23,094 nt of DNA from a virus, in IMG/VR virus record IMGVR_UViG_3300009155_000287, positions 1-23,094 of that record. One strand, given 5' to 3'. A program made the translations under genes and the position numbers. Positions 20,601-23,094 of this stretch are shown here, piece by piece. The notes beneath the pieces were generated by a model. It was not told where the DNA came from and did not search any database. It saw only the letters and a program-made list of their open reading frames with translations. Every line of letters starts with the position of its first letter. Within the stretch, counting starts at the first letter, position 1.

Positions 20601-23094
20601 TCGCTGCAACGCGAACAAATGAATCTGGTCACTTCTTGTATAAGACTGCACATGGTACACTCTATGACGTGACTGGAACGAATCTTCTTATCAAAGATCC
20701 TATTCGCGACTTTGGTTTTACAAATACGACGTCTGTTCCAGCAAACGGTAATATCATAGTATACGGCAATTCTGTTGTGAATACTGCAATTACAGCAGTA
20801 GCAGGATTACCAACTCTCGCTCAAGCAAATCAGGTGTTCGCTTCGCAATTTATCTCTTCAGACGCATTTGGCTTTCCTAAAAATCCTGAAGGCAATTTCC
20901 TCGATATACTATATTCGTGTTTGACATTTGGTAGATTTGAAATCGGTATCATTGGATCACTCAATCAAGTCAATCCAGGTGAAGATTATGATGTCGATCC
21001 TTTTGTGCTCGCACACCAACCATATATTGCAGGATTCGATCGTAAAGACTTTGTGATTACGTTTGAAAATGCAACGAAAAACTTTCTTCCTGGAGAAATA
21101 GTCAATCAATCACAAGCAAATCTCAAGTTCTATGATCTCAAGGTTTCTTCTGGTGCATATAGCAATACGTATGATGCCAAGACATTTACTGTACAATCTC
21201 AATTTGAAGCCAACAGTTCATCAGACTTTATCTTCTATCGAGACATCTCTACTACATTTAATGCCACTGATGAAGTCAACTCGAATACAGATTTCATTGA
21301 GATCGATGGAAATGTATATGCTGCAAATAACTTAGTTCGTTACTTTACTGAGCCAGGCAATACTGCACTAACAGGACTCAGCAATAATACTTTCTATTAT
21401 GTTTTAACAGCGAATTCGACAGGAGTTATTCTTACTACTGACGCTGGAAACACTGCAGCCAAAGTCAATATTACTCAAAGCTCAAATGTAGCAGAATTTA
21501 ACTCGAATACTAACGTACAGAATAGTAATGATTTCATTAGCATTGCCTCTGCAAATAGTAAATTTGCAAACGGTGGTCAAGTTAGATACGTAATCTCATC
21601 GAACACTACTGTTGTTCCTGGCTTAGAAGCAGAAGCGCTCTATTATGTTCGCTACGCAAACAGCACCGGATTGGCTCTTTCGATTACAGCTGGCGGAGCC
21701 AACGTAGATTTGACCGCAGCAAATCCTGGAAGCAATGGACACTTCTTGAGATATTACAATGCCGATATGGGTGGTCATAATCTACGTAACTTTACAAATG
21801 AGTTTGGTAATGGACAAATTGTTCAATACAAAATTCCGAATGGTAATACTGCGATCGGCGGTTTGACAGCAAATGCCGTTTACTATATTGTTTCTGCGAA
21901 TAACGTAGGATTTAAGTTGTCTTCTACTCTCAGCGGTTCTGCGATCAATATCACTGCCAACTCGACCGGTGGAGAGTCACACACGATTGCAACTCTTCCA
22001 GGTTATCTGCCAAAAGATAAGCTATTCCAAACGAATAGCACGAGTGGCATTGTTAATTCTTTCGTCTCTTCAGTTTTTTCCAATACCACTGGCGGTTATA
22101 TCAGAGTCACTGGAAATACTGCTCCGCTTGTCAATAATGCAATTATCTCTTCATATACTGTACCGACTGCGAATGGTCTCGTTTCAAGCGTCAGTCTCTT
22201 TGAAATTGTATCGACTGCCAAAGCCATCGTCAAGTCAAGTAATAGTAGTCATATGCTTGCAAAGAGAATTACATTCGAAAACACTTGGTTGTCAAGCGAT
22301 ACAATGATCGGAGAAGTTTCTGGTGCCGAAGCAAACGTAATAGGTGCGACTGAAGATTTATCAGTATTATATCCGATCGGATTAAATGCAGAAATCACAG
22401 CAAATGTTGTGACCGGAGACGGAGAAGTGACTGCACTACAAGTGCTCGATTCAGGTTTTGCATATTCGAATGCTGAAATTGTCGACTTTGTTTCAGAAGA
22501 TAATTTGAGAGCTGGCACTGCAAAGATCACCCTTGACGGTCATGGCATTGGTATCGGATATTATCGAAGCTCGAAAGGATTCTTGTCTGACGATATCTAC
22601 ATTCATGATAACGACTATTACCAAGAGTATTCTTATGAGATCCTCTCAAAGATCTCAGTAGACAGATACTCTGATATGTTTAAGAAAGTGATGCACGTCG
22701 CCGGAACGAAGTTCTTCGGATCTGCATTGATCGTAGAAGAAGCAAATGTTGCACTCGCAGTGTCAAACACTTCGACAGGAGAAGAAGTACAGTTCAATTC
22801 GAACGATGATGTTTCGACACCGAATGATACGATTGAAACAGATATCGAAGATGTGAGCTTTAAGTTTAATGTAGCGAATGTCGGCAATGATACTGATCTA
22901 ATATCGTTAGGGACTAATCCTTATTATACCACATTCCCATTAAATGTAAATGATTATTTACAATATACTACACTAGAAGCAAATCCAATCGGAGTAGGAA
23001 GTGCTTCGAGTCTATCGAATAATAGCTATTATTACGTAGTGCTTGCGAATACAACAGGTATCAAGATCTCTGAAACACAAGGCGGAGATGCTCT
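17696..23094 (+). CDS. 7: gp7-like giant baseplate wedge protein with tandem repeat domains (3' truncated by window)
   Basis: The ATG at 17696 overlaps the gp6 stop (TAATG). Frame 2 stays open to the window end, at least 1,799 aa (T4 gp7 is 1,032). The N-terminal ~200 residues (FPSFYQEEGENFIAFVKAYY; DYRDIDSTTDDF; DLYRAKGTERAVDLFFKLVY at 138-157; KIFRLSDG) resemble the C-terminal region of T4 gp7 with its DFYSTKGIEASYKFLFKVLY motif (recalled), so this looks like the gp7 wedge-binding part fused to a long new body. 'VGD..R' and 'SGA' modules follow, then Asn/Ser/Thr-rich beta repeats with cores like GNTALTGLSNNTFYYVLTAN and NSTGVILTTDAG. A non-repeat block near 22555-22740 (GYYRSSKGFLSDDIYIHDND, then YYQEYSYEI and MFKKVMHVAGTKFFG) resembles an attachment domain common in marine T4-like baseplate proteins. 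Third in the 25-6-7 order of wedge genes. The 3' end and full length are unknown. Confidence 0.8.
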   Translation, partial: MKNIEKRISPLIQSQFPSFYQEEGENFIAFVKAYYEWLENSGTYVNYSGNTVTQYIASNNDIIEVTADQLANSTYMSSITRYQPIDANPLYHARRLPDYRDIDSTTDDFIVHFKEKYLKNIQFDTATNKKLLVKNSLDLYRAKGTERAVDLFFKLVYGTAAEVRYPAEKIFRLSDGVYEKPEYLEMGYSIYNIDYVGKQVVGQLSGAKAFVEKYIRRRVGKGFVNLLYISGRQGDFRNGEVIGLNINNQPVFDITKRSKLIGSVKRVTVQTRGRDFAVGDIVRFTNSDRGLGGLARVESISSQTGLVDFIFIDGGYGYTLDTESIVSEKVLNLNEVTADFTSESYYRLFERGVQPVVNIGYSSASSDVAVGNTIYRYAANGMLAAEGRILEVSTSSNTAGFISVSHTSGVFVPSANYSTGSNSTNGITFTANTLTDKSMSGKFMNIPTDYAVIITAPSATFNVGDVVQQQNAGYITASGTVANVITLESSVQLTLTDARGAFKNSKRMADWDYKVGTGTITTSTTSNVVTGTSTAFNNNYINSTLYITSNVSIGNVASVTNSTSLILSTNAAANATANVHNYGLTYKLINQTNNQVFANVSYVNLNAGLYDIKKQVHVIEFDECSSNNVTFANNIYIYNSANVIVAEGSVITANYASASNTGTLTFISRKGYWNETDTVYTTSTPPISVSFNANSSVTNATDEIAITSANTLFSVNDSVLYTVAAGNTALTNLVSGTRYFIKTSNSSAVTLSNTVGGSTINLTKGLTEAGHSLNSADNFKITSYSLDITGGDYVRSFPSKIIAPLSNTTANISSISFGTGAGFGVGTIGETEVIFIGTDLIAANSQDTLDYSRLQLSVTANTGFDEGQRVYQQIRKVSFNPSTAANATTGFITITNANTYYIAGDRVTYEVATGNTVISGLESGKPYYVAFSNTTGLILSSPANKYIHINSTSFPGESFANTSFNIPAFAATRTNESGHFLYKTAHGTLYDVTGTNLLIKDPIRDFGFTNTTSVPANGNIIVYGNSVVNTAITAVAGLPTLAQANQVFASQFISSDAFGFPKNPEGNFLDILYSCLTFGRFEIGIIGSLNQVNPGEDYDVDPFVLAHQPYIAGFDRKDFVITFENATKNFLPGEIVNQSQANLKFYDLKVSSGAYSNTYDAKTFTVQSQFEANSSSDFIFYRDISTTFNATDEVNSNTDFIEIDGNVYAANNLVRYFTEPGNTALTGLSNNTFYYVLTANSTGVILTTDAGNTAAKVNITQSSNVAEFNSNTNVQNSNDFISIASANSKFANGGQVRYVISSNTTVVPGLEAEALYYVRYANSTGLALSITAGGANVDLTAANPGSNGHFLRYYNADMGGHNLRNFTNEFGNGQIVQYKIPNGNTAIGGLTANAVYYIVSANNVGFKLSSTLSGSAINITANSTGGESHTIATLPGYLPKDKLFQTNSTSGIVNSFVSSVFSNTTGGYIRVTGNTAPLVNNAIISSYTVPTANGLVSSVSLFEIVSTAKAIVKSSNSSHMLAKRITFENTWLSSDTMIGEVSGAEANVIGATEDLSVLYPIGLNAEITANVVTGDGEVTALQVLDSGFAYSNAEIVDFVSEDNLRAGTAKITLDGHGIGIGYYRSSKGFLSDDIYIHDNDYYQEYSYEILSKISVDRYSDMFKKVMHVAGTKFFGSALIVEEANVALAVSNTSTGEEVQFNSNDDVSTPNDTIETDIEDVSFKFNVANVGNDTDLISLGTNPYYTTFPLNVNDYLQYTTLEANPIGVGSASSLSNNSYYYVVLANTTGIKISETQGGDA
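19790..20643 (+). repeat. Protein-level tandem repeats R1-R2 in the gp7-like protein
   Basis: R1 (about 19790-20016) and R2 (about 20351-20643), roughly 75-98 residues each. Shared pattern: NATDEIAIT/ITNANTYYIAGD, YTVAAGNTALTNL or YEVATGNTVISGL, then G-x-x-Y-(F/Y)-(I/V), S-N-(S/T)-(S/T), and an end in GHSL or GHFLY. Similarity is clear in the protein but diverged in DNA, so the copies are old. Confidence 0.75.
21260..21992 (+). repeat. Protein-level tandem repeats R3-R5 in the gp7-like protein
   Basis: Three back-to-back units of about 80 residues: R3 (21260-21500; GNTALTGLSNNTFYYVLTAN), R4 (21501-21755; VVPGLEAEALYYVRYANSTG) and R5 (21756-21992; GNTAIGGLTANAVYYIVSAN). Each runs N-x-F/Y...V-x-Y, a GNTA-x-x-G-L turn, a YYV strand, an A-N-(S/N)-T/V-G turn, an L-S strand and a G-x-x-(I/V)-(N/D)-(I/L)-T end. 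Confidence 0.8.
22882..23094 (+). repeat. Sixth repeat unit of the gp7-like protein, cut by the window end
   Basis: NDTDLISLG..., LNVNDYLQYTT, SSLSNNSYYYVVLANTTGIK and ISETQGGDA fit the R3-R5 pattern. It lies about 890 nt after R5, beyond a non-repeat block, so the repeat series probably continues past the window. Confidence 0.65.

Noticed and set aside
18090-22887. Many short ORFs on both strands within the gp7-like gene
   Set aside because: They are out-of-frame shadows; one frame stays open from 17696 to the window end with coherent protein repeats.
1-23094. tRNA genes, rRNA, CRISPR arrays, insertion sequences, integrase or attachment sites
   Set aside because: I saw no cloverleaf-like intergenic stretch, no regularly spaced direct repeats and no transposase or integrase motif. 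Gaps between genes are all shorter than about 80 nt, so there is little room for such elements.

Overview
This window is a stretch of a T4-superfamily myovirus (contractile-tailed dsDNA phage) genome. The evidence is the recognisable T4-type proteins gp59, gp32, gp4, gp54-like, gp26, gp51, gp48-like, gp53, gp27-like, gp5, gp25, gp6 and gp7-like, together with T4-type late promoter boxes (TATAAATA). The DNA is AT-rich. The divergence from T4, the cysteine-free gp32 and the marine-phage-style repeat domains suggest the 'exo-T-even' branch (cyanophage-like or alphaproteobacterial-phage-like) rather than an enterobacterial T-even phage. The host cannot be named from sequence alone.

Layout. (1) 1-1453, plus strand: the 3' part of the helicase loader gp59, a structured leader, the ssDNA-binding protein gp32 and a strong UUCG-tetraloop terminator. 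(2) 9119-1452, minus strand: a tightly packed late operon running gp4 (head completion), an unrecognised 199-aa protein, a gp54-like tube initiator, gp26, gp51, then two large tape-measure-like proteins, one with an SLT-type lysozyme domain and one with a CHAP/NlpC-type Cys-His-Asn domain. Most junctions are 1-nt TAATG overlaps. (3) 9120-9168: a 49-bp divergent intergenic region holding a perfect 12-bp palindrome that is a TATAAATA late promoter on both strands. (4) 9169-23094, plus strand: a baseplate operon of gp48-like, gp53, gp27-like, gp5, a 444-aa orphan, a 194-aa orphan, a second late promoter, gp25, gp6 and a gp7-like protein of at least 1,799 aa that runs off the window.

How it works together. 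Region 1 is replication and recombination (gp59 loads helicase onto gp32-coated DNA). Regions 2 and 4 build the tail: gp27/gp5 form the central hub and spike, gp53/gp25/gp6/gp7 form the wedges, gp48 and gp54-like proteins start the tube, and gp26/gp51 with the tape-measure-like proteins set up the hub and tube interior. gp5 lacks the T4 lysozyme domain. Cell-wall hydrolysis seems to have moved to the two tape-measure-like proteins.

Most notable observations: a canonical T TTT TTT slippery heptamer at the end of gp26 that puts ribosomes exactly into the gp51 frame, suggesting a lambda G/GT-style chaperone fusion; the overlapping bidirectional late promoter, whose minus arm predicts a leaderless gp4 mRNA; a candidate gp32 autoregulatory hairpin/pseudoknot in the T4-like position; and the pair of tape-measure paralogues that share end modules but carry different hydrolases.
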